Assembly: GCA_022495005.1 (NCBI GenBank)
Contig: JAGYXB010002038.1
Location: 1-64,000 of the forward strand
DNA from: Rhyacophila brunnea
Lineage: Eukaryota; Arthropoda; Insecta; Trichoptera; Rhyacophilidae
Reading direction: 5' to 3'
DNA length: 64,000 bases
This document shows positions 47,275 to 59,606 of the stretch, piece by piece. The position numbers and the translations under genes were made by a program. Numbering within the stretch: the stretch's first letter is position 1; each line of letters starts with the position of its first letter. Below the pieces are notes generated by a model that was not told where the DNA came from, did no database searches, and saw only the letters and a program-made list of their open reading frames with translations.

Positions 47275-47652
47275 TTTAGGAAAAAGGGCGTAACCCTCGA
47301 TTTTTCGAAAAGTGCTTTTATTAGATATTAACAATGTATACAACTAAATACACGTCCCTATAAAAAGGAAGTAAGCCGCAAATGCTGAATTATTATGTAA
47401 ATTCAGGTTTAAATTGAGATTAATTAAGTTTTAATTTAAGAAAAAAAGCATTTACACTCAATATAAATGATTTTTCTGTAATAACTTCTTTAATTATTAT
47501 TAGATCGAAAATCTATTACACCAAATCATCAATGATCGTGCACCCAATATCTGTGCCTATTTAAAAAAATATATTAAACTAAAATCATTCAAAAAACGTT
47601 TTTTGCCCCTCCTGTAAAATTTGTTCTATGAGGGTTACGCTGTTTTTCCTAA
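47275..47652. mobile_element. GGGCGTAA-type MITE, copy 1
   Basis: The ends TTAGGAAAAAGGGCGTAACC and, reversed, TTAGGAAAAACAGCGTAACC are inverted. The interior near the right end (AAATTTTACAGGAGG on the minus strand, then AAAACGTTTTT) matches the left end of the element at 54407. Possible TA target at the borders. No coding sequence. Confidence 0.7.
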
Positions 47653-48761
47653 ATACGGTCGAATATTATTGTGCCTAGATACAGTATTATTTTAATATTT
47701 AAAAATGTAATTATTACGTACCTACGGTTTTTTTAAGTAAGTTAAATATTATATATCGACCGAAGTGACAGTGAGAAACCGGTTAATAAATTAACACTTA
47801 ATAATAAAACTTAAGTAATTTTATCATTGTTATACCTATCAGTAATGAACTGAATACATTGACTAATTATGGATACATTTTACCTAGTAAGGTAGGTATC
47901 CAGTAAACAGCCGATGCACAGTGAAATAGCATTTAGGATTGGATGAGGGTGTAATTGTAATATGTAGGTATTGTAGTTATCCAGTAATATAGGTTGATAA
48001 TAATTGTATTGCATATCATTTGAGTGGAACAATATATTGGTATTTTATTAAATTATCAAAGCATTATTTGAGTAGGTACATAAAATGACAGATCTTCATA
48101 ATTTACTATTACCATTAAAATAAAATGATATGCAGGAAAAGTAGTTAGGTAGGTCAGTTGAGTGTTATCTTATCATTCATTTTCCATTAGCACTTTGATC
48201 ACCGATTGACACTTAATAATATCTTTATCACATTATTTATACAAAATTTATAATTTGATTAATTAATTAAATTAATTATATATATCCAGCGGTTATCCTT
48301 TGTAAATAACGCAAAAACGATGTACTCACTTACCTGTATAGTTACACCTATTGTTTTAACCTTGGCAGCGACTAAGGTCAAATCACCTCTACACGTTGAT
48401 ACCTAATAGGATTTTATTACTATTATTAGTGCAAGTTTTTTTATAAGTAAATAATTGCTTTGTTCATGTATACTATGTATAGTATAAAATTACAATTTTT
48501 GCTCTAAGTACCCAAATTAAATTCGAGTTGGCTCGTTACACTCAATAAATAATGCATTTTTTTAAATATCTTTAGTAGGTATACCAAACATACATGATAA
48601 AAAAACATGTCATTCTAAAAACTACGAAACTACTAATATGTTTAGATACTTGCAATGATTAAAATATTTACTTCGTGTTTAATCTTCACTGTTACTGATT
48701 GAATTACTGTTGTCAAGGGTAACATTATTTTCTTTAATTAACTTGCAGTAGGTATCTCATT
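47653..48761. other. AT-rich DNA, no gene seen
   Basis: No feature recognised. Confidence 0.5.
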
Positions 48762-48764
48762 TAA

Positions 48765-49105
48765 GGCCCATTTCAGACGGGACACCGGTGTCGCTCTCGA
48801 TATAATATAGGAGGCCTTTGTATTCGAATAAAGGGGTCTTTGTATTATGTTTATGAACGCCCCAGAGCTAATGAGTCAACGCATAATTCCGCGTTATAAT
48901 TTAGAACATAAAACTGGCTGCGGTAATAAAAACAAGTGTATCTTCGGCTTGAGAATGTAGCGGCCGACGGATAAGTGTACCGAACACGCGTTGACTCATT
49001 AGCTCTGGGGCATTCATAAATATAATACAAAGGCCCCTTTATTCGAATACAAATGCGTCCTCATTATATACGAGCGCGACACCGGTGTCCCGTCTGAAAC
49101 GGGCC
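48765..49105. mobile_element. 341-bp MITE with TAA target duplication
   Basis: Inverted arms of about 120 bp. The outer ends are GGCCCATTTCAGACGGGACA and, reversed, GGCCCGTTTCAGACGGGACA; both arms also share ACACCGGTGTCGC, TTTGTATTCGAATAAAGGGG and GCCCCAGAGCTAATGAGTCA. TAA flanks each side (48762-48764 and 49106-49108). The GGCCC ends and 3-bp TWA duplication suggest PIF/Harbinger-type mobilisation. Non-coding. Confidence 0.88.
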
Positions 49106-49108
49106 TAA

Positions 49109-50441
49109 GTCGCACTTTGGTTGTCATGCCTTGTATTAAAACAGGTGTTACATGCTTTGCATTTCACATTCACACTATACTCGATCATCAAAGATCTCCT
49201 ATTTCACAATTATTTTATTACGAGTGTGCTCTATAATGGTTCGCAGCCTGCTAAAGGGTTTTTGTGTGCTGACCATTAACAATTCTTCGAGATCATCAGA
49301 AGTTAAATTCATTGGTCAAAGGTTTGATAGTCATCATAAAGTTTCTGCCGGATTTAAGCCTAGATTTCTGTATCCATATTACATAACCACGGCCGAATTT
49401 ACAACAGGGCTAGGGGCTTATAGCTCAGGACCCCCGAATTTCTAGGAGCCTCGGAACCCGAAAAATAAATTGAAATAATGTTGTTATGATACGTTAAATA
49501 ACACGGCCAAGGAGATACTATATAAATAGAGTGCAACGACATCTGCCTTAAGTTATGTATTATAAATTGATTACCAGCTTGCCTAACCAGACTGACACGT
49601 ACGTGTCACTAATGCGTTAACAGCTACAATAAAATAATGTAATTTCTAACATTTCACGCATACGACACATACATACCTAATGATTCCACATGTATAAACA
49701 CACACACACACACAATGTCAAAACAAGTGTCACACCATCAAGTGGCCTGAGAATGTAGGTATATGGGCGCGAATCGCGACGAGCGTAGGTTCGAATACTG
49801 TTGGGTGTCGTATTTTTTTCAAAAAGGTTTTTTCTAGTGGTTATATATTTTTCGGAAGTGTTGTCATATTAAGTACTTATATAATATTATGTTCAATAAA
49901 AGTATGTTGAATTATTCGTTGAATAAAAATAAATTACAATGTTTTTTTTTCAGTAAAATACTGGAGAAGAACAAAATTCAAAATGTCCTAGAACTTTTTT
50001 CAGTTATCTTCCACAGACTTTCATGTAAATACCTAACTAACTCTAACTTTGACAAATTAGTAAGTAATAATAGTAGAAACATAAAATAAATTTTATGGTC
50101 AAGTATAAACATACAATATATTATATAAGGATTCAATTAATTGATTTATATTTTTAATTCAATTAAAAATAAATGAATATTATGATTATATAAATGATTA
50201 ACAGAACAATAGAATTATCTACATTCTACATGGTACCTACAGCATTGTATGTGATCCGTCATTATTCACATGCATAATATCAATAGATTATCCAATAACA
50301 ATATATTGTATTGTTTAGCTCATGTTATACCTACGCATACGTAGGTATATTTCTATAGAAGTTGGTAGATGCGGTAGACTTACATTATTATCAATTATAG
50401 TCATCAAATGGGTACCTATTCTATATCAACACAATTTTTAG
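49109..50441. other. AT-rich DNA with small repeat fragments
   Basis: 49390-49455 (CGGCCGAATTTACAACAGGG, GGGGCTTATAGC) looks like the broken end of a DNA transposon. A short CA run lies at 49699-49714. The SINE copy at 49745 is listed separately. The frame at 49152-49445 has no recognised motif. Confidence 0.4.
49745..49890 (+). repeat. tRNA-derived SINE, copy B
   Basis: GTAGGTTCGAATACTGTTGG, GTGTCGTATTTTTTT, TTTTCTAGTG and TTTTTCGGAAGTG align with 27768-27880. The A-box part is eroded (TATGGGCGCGAATCGCGACG). The shared sequence continues about 70 bp past the B box, which defines a family-specific tail. Confidence 0.6.
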
Positions 50442-50449
50442 GTAGATAT

Positions 50450-50806
50450 CAGTGGCGTCCGGTGACTTTTGCTCGTGGGGTTGCTGATACTATTTCCTAC
50501 ATATATTCTATTTAATATTTTATAACAAAATAAATCCGGGCGATGGCCGATGAAGTAATATCCTAGACTTATAGACTGTGTAATTACAGATTAATTTCAT
50601 TATATTCTAAATCTAAAAGTAATTTTGTAAAATTAACATTATTTAGTTAGAAGAAGTAAATTTTAGTTAAACTTACCTTACAATTGCACGATAAATACTT
50701 ACCAATATAGTAATTACTACATAGTAGGTACCTAAATAATATAGTGTTATCGATTATTTCAAGGGGTGCTCTGCATCCACAAAATCTATGAACCCGCATG
50801 CCACTG
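50450..50806. mobile_element. 357-bp hAT-type MITE
   Basis: Starts CAGTGGCGTCCGG and ends CCCGCATGCCACTG, an inverted pair. The flanks GTAGATAT (50442-50449) and GTAGGTAC (50807-50814) agree at 6 of 8 bases, consistent with an aged duplication. No coding sequence. Confidence 0.65.
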
Positions 50807-50814
50807 GTAGGTAC

Positions 50815-53800
50815 ATATAGTACATATTATAATATTACCGTGATTATTAAAATCGTGATAATAATATTATGACGAAAATAAAATATTTTGTATCTACTAT
50901 AAGTATAAGTTATTAATAACCCAATTGTATTTCTATTTTTGATTTGCTACCAATCTACTAACTAATTAATAACCAATGTCATTGCTAATAACTAATAAAA
51001 ATTACTAATACTACTATTCCTACATACACTAATGACTAAACTGACTAAACAATAGCTAGATATTATAAAAAATGACAACATCCGCAATGTCTTAAAAGAA
51101 CAGTTTTACATATTTCTTCTATTCATTCTTTTATTTACCGAGAGTGGTTTCGTTTATTATGTTATTTTCAACCATCATTCCTGTTAGAAATGACAACATG
51201 AAAGTTGTACCTATCGATAAAAAAAATGTGAAAGACGTTCAAGCAACAATTTTTAGGTACCTACCATTGGTATTTTGGTCGCATCCATATATTATTATAT
51301 TTAATAATAATAAAAAATAATTATATACATACCGGTACTAGCAAGGTTCTACATTATAGTCGTCCTAATGTTATTTATAATGAATGCACACAAGTAGTTA
51401 TAATATACTTAGGTAATATATGTTTAGTAATTCGATTACTGACACAAAAAAATATTTATACACCATCTGATCACACCACCAGCTCATTTTTAAATCCTTA
51501 TACGGAACATGTTTTTACTCGTGTAAAAATTACTTTAAAGAATATCATAAAAAGTTACATAGGTACTTGCTTGTTCGGTTGTGTGTCTAGTATGATAATT
51601 GATAATAACATGATATGTATACCTATTGACGATAGTTGTTGCAATATGATTTACAGTGAAACTGGAATCACCTCGTATTACATTTTATTGTGAATTAATA
51701 CGAATATCTTTCATCAGACTGTATGGCTGCGTTTTGAGCTCTACCTATAATATTATTATGTTTCCAAGAAATCATAAAAAAATACAATGTGCCATGATAC
51801 AATAAATATACTGTGATAGATAAAAGCGATAATACTTATTTGCCGATAATATGTTCGAGGTCGAAGTCTGTTCAATACACATCCATCTGTCAAACTTTTC
51901 CGTTGACTCAAACATATGAAAAACATTATAAACTAAAGCAGTCGCCGCAATATGTGAGCGTGTATATGCAAATGAAACAGAGTAAATAGACAGATCAATG
52001 AATGCCACAGAAAATATTCTATTTATATAAGTACATAAGCGATGGCACGGAGAATGAAAATTGGAAATAAAATTAGTAAATAACCGAAACATAATTAGAT
52101 TTTTTTTAAATAAACATACTTAATATATTTTGGCCGCCATGATAGAGTCAATCACACTATAATATAAAACTGTAACTATAAATTTAATGAACGCTATGTT
52201 TCTACAATAAAAAATACCTTTTAATAAATCTGATTACCTAATACTATATGCAATAATATATTTTTAAACTCTCTATTGGCTTCTAACTGCGTCTTAGGTT
52301 TTGTTAGATTGCAAAATGATACGAAGTAAAAAGGGTATGTAGTGGTCATAAAATGTAAAATAATATATTGTTTGAAAAACTAATGAAGTGTCACGTCCTC
52401 TTTGCAATTCAAACTAGCATACATTTATTCTGTGTATCTCAAGCTATGGTATCAGTACTGGTGGAAGGTGGAACCCGAAAGATTTAAACTTGGACAATGT
52501 ATCGTAACTACACATCACAATATTATTGTATTACACAATACACTTCCTCCCACCACCATACTCGTTATACTTTTATCAGTTTTGTTATCAAACGTAGGAT
52601 AAACACATCAAATTTCCGTCTCTAAAGTTGTAAGACCATGTTGTAAGTTTGAGAAATACAGTGCTTGTTTAAGAAGGCATGAAAGTGTTCGTCCAATATC
52701 TTTTTTCCAGAACTAATTAATACAATAATATCGCTTCCTTGACCGAAGAATCATTATTGATATAAACTTTACATTATAAAGCATTAGGCAATTTAATTAT
52801 TATTATTAGTCAAGTTAATTGCAAAATAAAGTCACACACGTAATGGACTTTGGATACATCAGATCGGTGTACATCGCAAATGGTGTACAAACTGTTCGAA
52901 AGTTTTGTTAAAAAAAAAAATGTCTATCTGAACAACTACAATGGACTAAAAATTAGGGACCGTCAAATGTAGGTATGTTGTAAATTTTTAGAGTCGGTTA
53001 AATTCGATTCAATTTTTAATATAGTGTAATGAAACATCACTCAGATCTCACGAATCGAATTACATGAACACCTATTTTATAGGTGTAAATATTAGTCATT
53101 GATAAGTGGATTGCTATGTGAAGTAATCGCACGCTCTCATTGGCTACAACCATCGTATGTTTCTGAACAAATAATAACCTATAGTAGATACTACTTACTT
53201 ACCTATCGTAAGTACAAACAGATTTTTTCACCACTGATTGTACTATTTGCTCAAACTCGAATTTCATTTCAGCAAGAGTCATTATAATAATATGTATTTT
53301 AATATTATTTATTTATGTGAATATTACGTTGTTTTGTCATGAATAACATAAAGGTGTAAATTTTATTACACTCGTGCAAAGGTACATTAATGTAAATAAA
53401 AAGAATAATTTTCATCAGTCATAAAAATATACTATTGACAATAAATTAATAAATTTAGAAATTTTTAACTTATGACAAATCAGGTATAAGTAGGTATACG
53501 ATTTTTTTGTACATAATATTATGTCATTGTCAACAATCAAAATATTATTCAGTAGGTATTTTTGTGTTGTAATATGAAATTTACTTGTAGAATTTTTTTT
53601 GGTTACTACACTAGATACATATTGTACAGATAATAATGTTCGATTGCACGATTTAGGTAATTATCGAATGAGATTTCTACCCGCTTTGTCTCGAGGTGGT
53701 ATTATCCATGCCACCATAATAACTGCGTGGTGTACACGCGATAATAAAATTATTGTTTGCAGTCGCTACCAGTTAACTGTGCCGATTTATGAATCACTGT

Positions 53801-54406
53801 ATATTGGCCGCTTACATTGTGATAAATTCTGAAACTAACTGGCTAACACCATATGAACAAGTTTTTGGAATATTTAATTCCATTAAAAGAGGTTGTGTTA
53901 AATATAGATGACAGTAGCATAATTTTCCACATATAAATAAAATATATAAATCACGGGTCTGGCAAAATTCAAATTGTTGCAGATTACATTACAGAGTAAC
54001 AACCCAATGGGTGGGGGGCCAAGATGGGGCGAATGTCTTACCACCATTAGCATAACGACTTTATTAAATTAGTTTCTTAGTTACATAACATAACCACCCT
54101 TGGGTGAAAGCTCATATTTTTCTCCACATAGGAGCTGACATAATAATTTACTTTGTAAACTATCTCAGCGTGAAATTTACTATCGTACTATTATACTAAA
54201 AATTGGGAAAGGGAGGGTTATTATTATCATCATTTATCATACACACTATATAAGTAAATACAACGTTTTTTAACGTTTTATACAACTAATACAACAATAT
54301 TCAATGGAACTTGTTGCAATTACACTCAAGGTGTTCGTCCGAAATTTATGTTACAATTTTTCTAATCGTGTACTTCATCCTTGAAAATAGTTGCTAACAT
54401 TCGACT
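50815..54406. other. AT-rich DNA with one unassigned 77-codon frame
   Basis: No transposon ends identified. 53599-53832 is an open stretch of mixed composition (LPALSRGGIIHATIITAWCTR), preceded by a T-rich tract that could serve as a 3' splice site, but I recognise no family and no partner exon. Confidence 0.35.
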
Positions 54407-54770
54407 TTGGAAAGTAAAAAGGGCGTAATCCACATAAATCAAATTTTACAGGAGGCACAAAAACGTTTTTGTTGTGGTTTTCCGTCAAAGTTAAAACACA
54501 ACCTTGAAATGCATAATAATTAATAATTTGATTTTTATGTCCCTTATCTGATATTAATTATTGAATTAATTAAAAAAAAAACGAAAATGATGGTTAAGTC
54601 GTTTCTCCCACGTCACATCCTTTTTTTAATTGTTAGGTTAATATAATAAATCGGCATTTACAGCTTACATCCTTTGTATTATCCCGTGTATGTAATCGTG
54701 TACAACGTTATTATGCAATAAAATCTATTTTGAAAAAACTGAGAGTTACGCCCTTCTTCATTTCTAAAAT
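54407..54770. mobile_element. GGGCGTAA-type MITE, copy 2
   Basis: The left end has AAAAAGGGCGTAATCC, then CAAATTTTACAGGAGG and AAAAACGTTTTT; the right end, reversed, has GAAGAAGGGCGTAACTCTCA. The left part aligns with the reversed right part of 47275-47652, so the two copies are in opposite orientation. Borders are approximate. Confidence 0.65.
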
Positions 54771-57292
54771 TCATATGATGTGATGTCAAAAAACGACGAC
54801 ATGAATAAAACTTTAGTGTAAATATATCGTTATTTTTCTCTGAGAAGATAATAACATGTCTTATAAAAATCCAGTAAAATACAAGACCCAAAAATTATTT
54901 ATGTGGACTGAACATGGATTCAACTGTGTGCGCAGCATTACTAGGTGTCCAGGACCGCGAGTTTGATACGCCTGATGTAAATAGATCACTACCTACTTAA
55001 TAAAGAGCTAATGATTTTTCTCTCGAAATATAATGTTTCTAGCTTTCGATATATGCATTATTGTATTAAGTGTTTCCTAGAAATGTCTTTAACACCTCAA
55101 CGCTAGCTCGGTAACTAGCAAACCAACTAGTATGCGGCGTCCGAATGTCTAGCAGTGAACGGTGCACGGCAACAGGCGAGCGTGGTTACGGTCCGCTAGC
55201 TTCGCATACAAAATAAACTGATTTTCATACAACTTGTTTTACAACTGAACGCAAAATAAAACATGATTAATAGCATTGTTTTCCTGATCCGTGACCCATA
55301 TTTTTAACATCGCACTAATCTCACGCTTAAAGGATATTAAATTAAAATTAATTTATATTTTTATTCTCACGTTTTAATGATTTTTTTGTTTCTATTTTTC
55401 GCAAAACAATAATTAGAGTTGCTAGTTGTGATGATTTTTTATAATCTTGTTTGTAGGATGTGGAGGTGAATTTCATTCATTACCACGGAATAAATAATTA
55501 CATTATTTGTAAAGCGTTGTGCATTTTGCCGGTAGATACATATAAAATAATAATTATTGTTTTGTTGTAATAATACATACATTCTTTCTCAAAATTATTT
55601 ATATCTTTAATTCATAGAAGGCGTAAGTATTTATAAAATTTAACGTCCTTGCACTTGCTAATAATAAATATTTTACAGATAGTCATATTATTTACCTTAA
55701 ATTAAATTATAAAAAACGGTGGCCCTTATTGAAGGAATTTTAATATACTTTAAAGACATCTTCATTTGGAAAAAGTCAATATTTGAGTCGGCAGGTACCT
55801 ATGTTAATTAATACACAGTAAATGTATGTTCGAATCACATTTGGTCCAAAAAATCGAGAATTTTTCCAACGGCCATGTTTTTGAGACTTGTCCAAGTTCT
55901 GTAGATGTAATTATAGATAACGTGTACCTACGATAAATTAAAGAATTATTGGGATTATCCGATTATCGGTTACAATAGCTACGGTGACAATCCGTTATTC
56001 ATTTAAGAGGGCATTCCCATTAAGAAGAACAGGCACATTGAAAAACTCAACGTTCTTTATTTGAAAAAAATCTTTATTTTCACAGAATCTGAGAAAACAT
56101 TCGGTCCCTTAAACTCCTTACAGATTGGCATCATTGGGGGAAAATGATATAAAGAAAATAACAATGTTTTTTTTTTCTGAAGAAAAGAGGGAGTTGAAGT
56201 CAGAAAAAAAGAGAAGTTTATAAAAAAAGACTGACGGCCCTGATTCTGGACAGAATTTTAAATTTTGGGACAAAAAAGCCTACTTATCGTGTTGAGGATT
56301 TATATTTTTGGAAGGGAGAGAAAAGAAAAGCTCGTAATCTGGATTCTGGACTAACTATATTATTTCTTGATGAATTAGCTTTACACGAGGGAAGGAAAAG
56401 AAGAAGGAAGAATAAATTGTGACAGCTCAAAATTCAAATAAACAATTATCCGCGAAACAGTTTTGCATGAATGATGTTAAAGCCATCCCTTCTCAATAGC
56501 ATTTCTCCCCTTCAATCCCGTGTCGCCTTCCCCCACATTTTTATTCATGCGTATACCAAAAGGAGGTTTGTTAGTATCCATCGACAATATTTACGTGAAG
56601 AATTTAATTACACGATATTGTTTTGTTTAACTTGTTTCCATCCGGATTCAGCCCAAACATCTCTGGCAATTTAAACTCGACCACTATAATAATACAAGCT
56701 GATGGAGGCGTTTTTTTGTTGTTTACGATTGTTTAGTACATCGCACCCGCATCCTCGTGTACTGTGACTCATTCACTTCCTGCCGCTGTTGTGAAAACTG
56801 AAAATAACAAAAAAAATGCAAAACGTATTCAATTAGATTCAAATTTCGAATCGTTATTAAATCCCAGGTGGAAGAACAAACACCGCGCGCAACTATCGCG
56901 TGTAATTAATTAGCCAGGAAGGTTATTTTCCAATTCTCGTTTGCATATTGTGGCTATGTACATATCATTATAAAGTGTTGTAATCTCCGTTTAAAAATGC
57001 ACAGTTATTCGATCAATACATTAAATAACAAAGGGCCATGTAATTGATACACTATAAATTAATATAAAATAATTAAGTGCATTAATTTTATGTAGGTGTT
57101 TTATTACAGACAGGTAATATCCTCAACGCGTTAATAATTGATTAATATACAGGTAAATAGGTAATTTTTTATAGGTAAAAAAATACGTTATAGATTTCAA
57201 AACTAAGGTTATCAGTTTGTTCATCATTAAAAACTCTTGATAATACACATTATTTCGAAGAGTGACTTTTGTAAGTATGTAAACTATAGGGT
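54771..57292. other. AT-rich DNA with a GC-richer patch
   Basis: 55100-55205 is about 55% GC with partly self-complementary GTATGCG/CGCATAC ends, possibly a repeat relic. The remainder has no recognisable content. Confidence 0.4.
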
Positions 57293-57300
57293 ACACCGGT

Positions 57301-57780
57301 CATGGCCCCCACAAAGGGGGAGGGGGGTTGACAGGGCTACAGCCTGGGTGCCCGGGCTTAGGGGGGCCCAGCGTGGATGGTCGACCAGTTGTGAGATAAA
57401 CACACACCAGAAGTATGTTGTATTATAATATAACTACATGATAATTAACATGAATTATTTTATATTATAATTATTTTGAATGTTTCCTGAATAAGAAAAA
57501 TAGCTACATATTTATCTAATATCGAAGGGTTGAATGCTACTTGGCCACCACAAGAGGAGGTCGAAACTAGTGGTTGATAATATGATATATGATACCTAGA
57601 GCCGACTACTCAATAATTAAATTGAATTTATTTAAAAATATAGAAAATCGCTTAAATACACGAAATACCATTTGGGAAACACTACTGTAGAACAACACAC
57701 TGCCCTTAACCTTGGAAATAGGTAGGGGGGCCCACCAAACATCCTGGCCTAGGGGCTCGCTTCAGGATGTGGGGGCCATG
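57301..57780. mobile_element. CATGGCCCCC-family MITE, copy C
   Basis: Ends CATGGCCCCCACA and TGTGGGGGCCATG, perfectly inverted over 13 bp, with the perfect duplication ACACCGGT (57293-57300 and 57781-57788). At 480 bp it is the longest of the three copies. Shared internal words: TTGACAGGGCT, GATAAACACAC and AATAGGTAGGGGGGCCC. Non-coding. Confidence 0.95.
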
Positions 57781-57793
57781 ACACCGGTACATA

Positions 57794-59606
57794 GTGCAAA
57801 TATACATACTTGTCAGTCATACTTACCAAACTTCTTTGTTTGGTCGTTCCCTCATGGCTGAGGATCGTGAAAGAAAATCAGTCGTCTTCTAAACGTTCAA
57901 GACTAGCCACCCATCTCGGTCCTCTGCTTACCAAACTTAAGAAGGTATTAATATGTTATTTCTAGTGTACAATATGTAGCACACGTAGAATATCGTAGAA
58001 TTAAGAGAATATAATAATGTGATTTTAGTTCATTTTTAAAATTCATTTAAATCCTGAAAAAAAATCATAAGAGATAAAATTTCAATTATATTCACGGTTA
58101 ATAAATGTTTGGACGATCATTATAATCTATATTTATTATAATTATATTTGTAACACACCAGAAATATAATATCTTCTCTTCTTCATCATACCTAGTCCAT
58201 GTTTTCACTTCAGATGGAGCAGAATATGGACACTATTAAGCGCCTCCAAGAATCCCAGCCCTCATAAGTTTTATTACGTATTCCCAGGTCATGACTTCAT
58301 GGCTCCGCCGTGTACACTCCGTGGATTGTACCTACATAGCTGCCTTCCGGGATGCCGGAATCCAGTTGGCTGAATGGACACGCAGTCCAGGTTAAAATTA
58401 TTATTTAGGAATCTGTAGCACGAAACACGCAGCAAGATTAGAAAAAAACATATCGCATTTTGGATGCTGTGAAAATGTCACATGTTGTTTTTCAATGTGT
58501 GCTTGGAGCCACAGTATGGACCTAATATGTTCAGCATTTGGCTAAAATCCATGTTTATCGTAAAAACAAAAATCTGTAAATACGATCTCCACTCTGTGGA
58601 AGCCCATATATTATTATGATCATCTTAGGATCGAAATATGGTAAACAAAACATTCATTTAACAGCGGTCATTTTCTTTGACGCAGATGACGTAACAGATT
58701 CCTCATAATACTTAAGAAAGGGCATCAAACCAGTTAAAATCAGTAATCCAATTATTAAATTATACCAAGATCTTAAAAATATGCGCATTTCTCACAAAAT
58801 GAGTAGGTATAAAATATTACTAAAAGAATAACGAAATCTCTTCAACTACCTGACATCAAATAATGGACCTATAATATCACTACTCAAACAGATCTTTGAT
58901 AATAATTACCTATCACAGGTGTGATTGTAGAAAAGAGGTAAATAGGTACATTGATATTTTACCTATTATTGGTAATGGAATTTATGTTTTTTTTTTTACC
59001 GTGAGGGCCTAAAAATCAGTCAAATGGCTCGGGTCTTCACATCCATAAACCCGCTACTGCCTAAATTATTTCTTGCATTCCTTTAATTTTTTTTTATAAA
59101 TTGCTAACCTTTAGTTATTATTATCTACCTACTGCTTTTAATGGAAATATATATTATGTTTTCAATATATCTTTATTCTTTAGCAGTGACGTCCCTAGAC
59201 AGAATGCCGCCCCTAGGCAGTGCCAAAATGCCGCCACATTTTTTATGCAGTACTTTATATCATCCTTTCATGGCTCCAATATCTAAGAAATGTGTTGTGT
59301 GGATACATTACTAACAATATATTATATACCTACCACTAAATCTAATTTAAATGCCATCTCTGCTTCAATAGACAATATTGCGAGTCTATGGTTTCAGATA
59401 GGTACCTACATTTAAAAATACACTTCCAATTTTCAAAACTCGTGAGTGACTTGCAAACATATTTGGATACATTTTAAATTAGGTATGCACGTGTCATTGC
59501 TGTTCACCAAGAACGTAACGTTCAAGGACAACTGAAGTAAACTAGACATCGCGAATCCGATAAGAAAATCCTTTTAAAACTTTAATGCAAATTGTGCAAA
59601 AAATAA
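57794..59606 (+). repeat. 1.8-kb tandem duplication, copy 1
   Basis: Begins GTGCAAATATACATACTTG and repeats at 59607 with an offset of 1813, falling to 1808 after a 5-base deletion in copy 2 (near 58606 against 60418). It carries unassigned sequence (58190-58420 is GC-richer) and a truncated CAGTGACGTCCC element at 59184. No gene is recognised. Confidence 0.93.
59184..59594 (+). mobile_element. CAGTGACGTCCC-family MITE, copy 4 (3' truncated)
   Basis: The left end is intact (CAGTGACGTCCCTAGACAG) and preceded by TTCTTTAG (59176-59183). It follows the same course as the copy at 60992 until about 59576 and then gives way to the start of the second duplication unit. The right end GCCGCCC..GACGTCACTG is missing. 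Confidence 0.85.
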
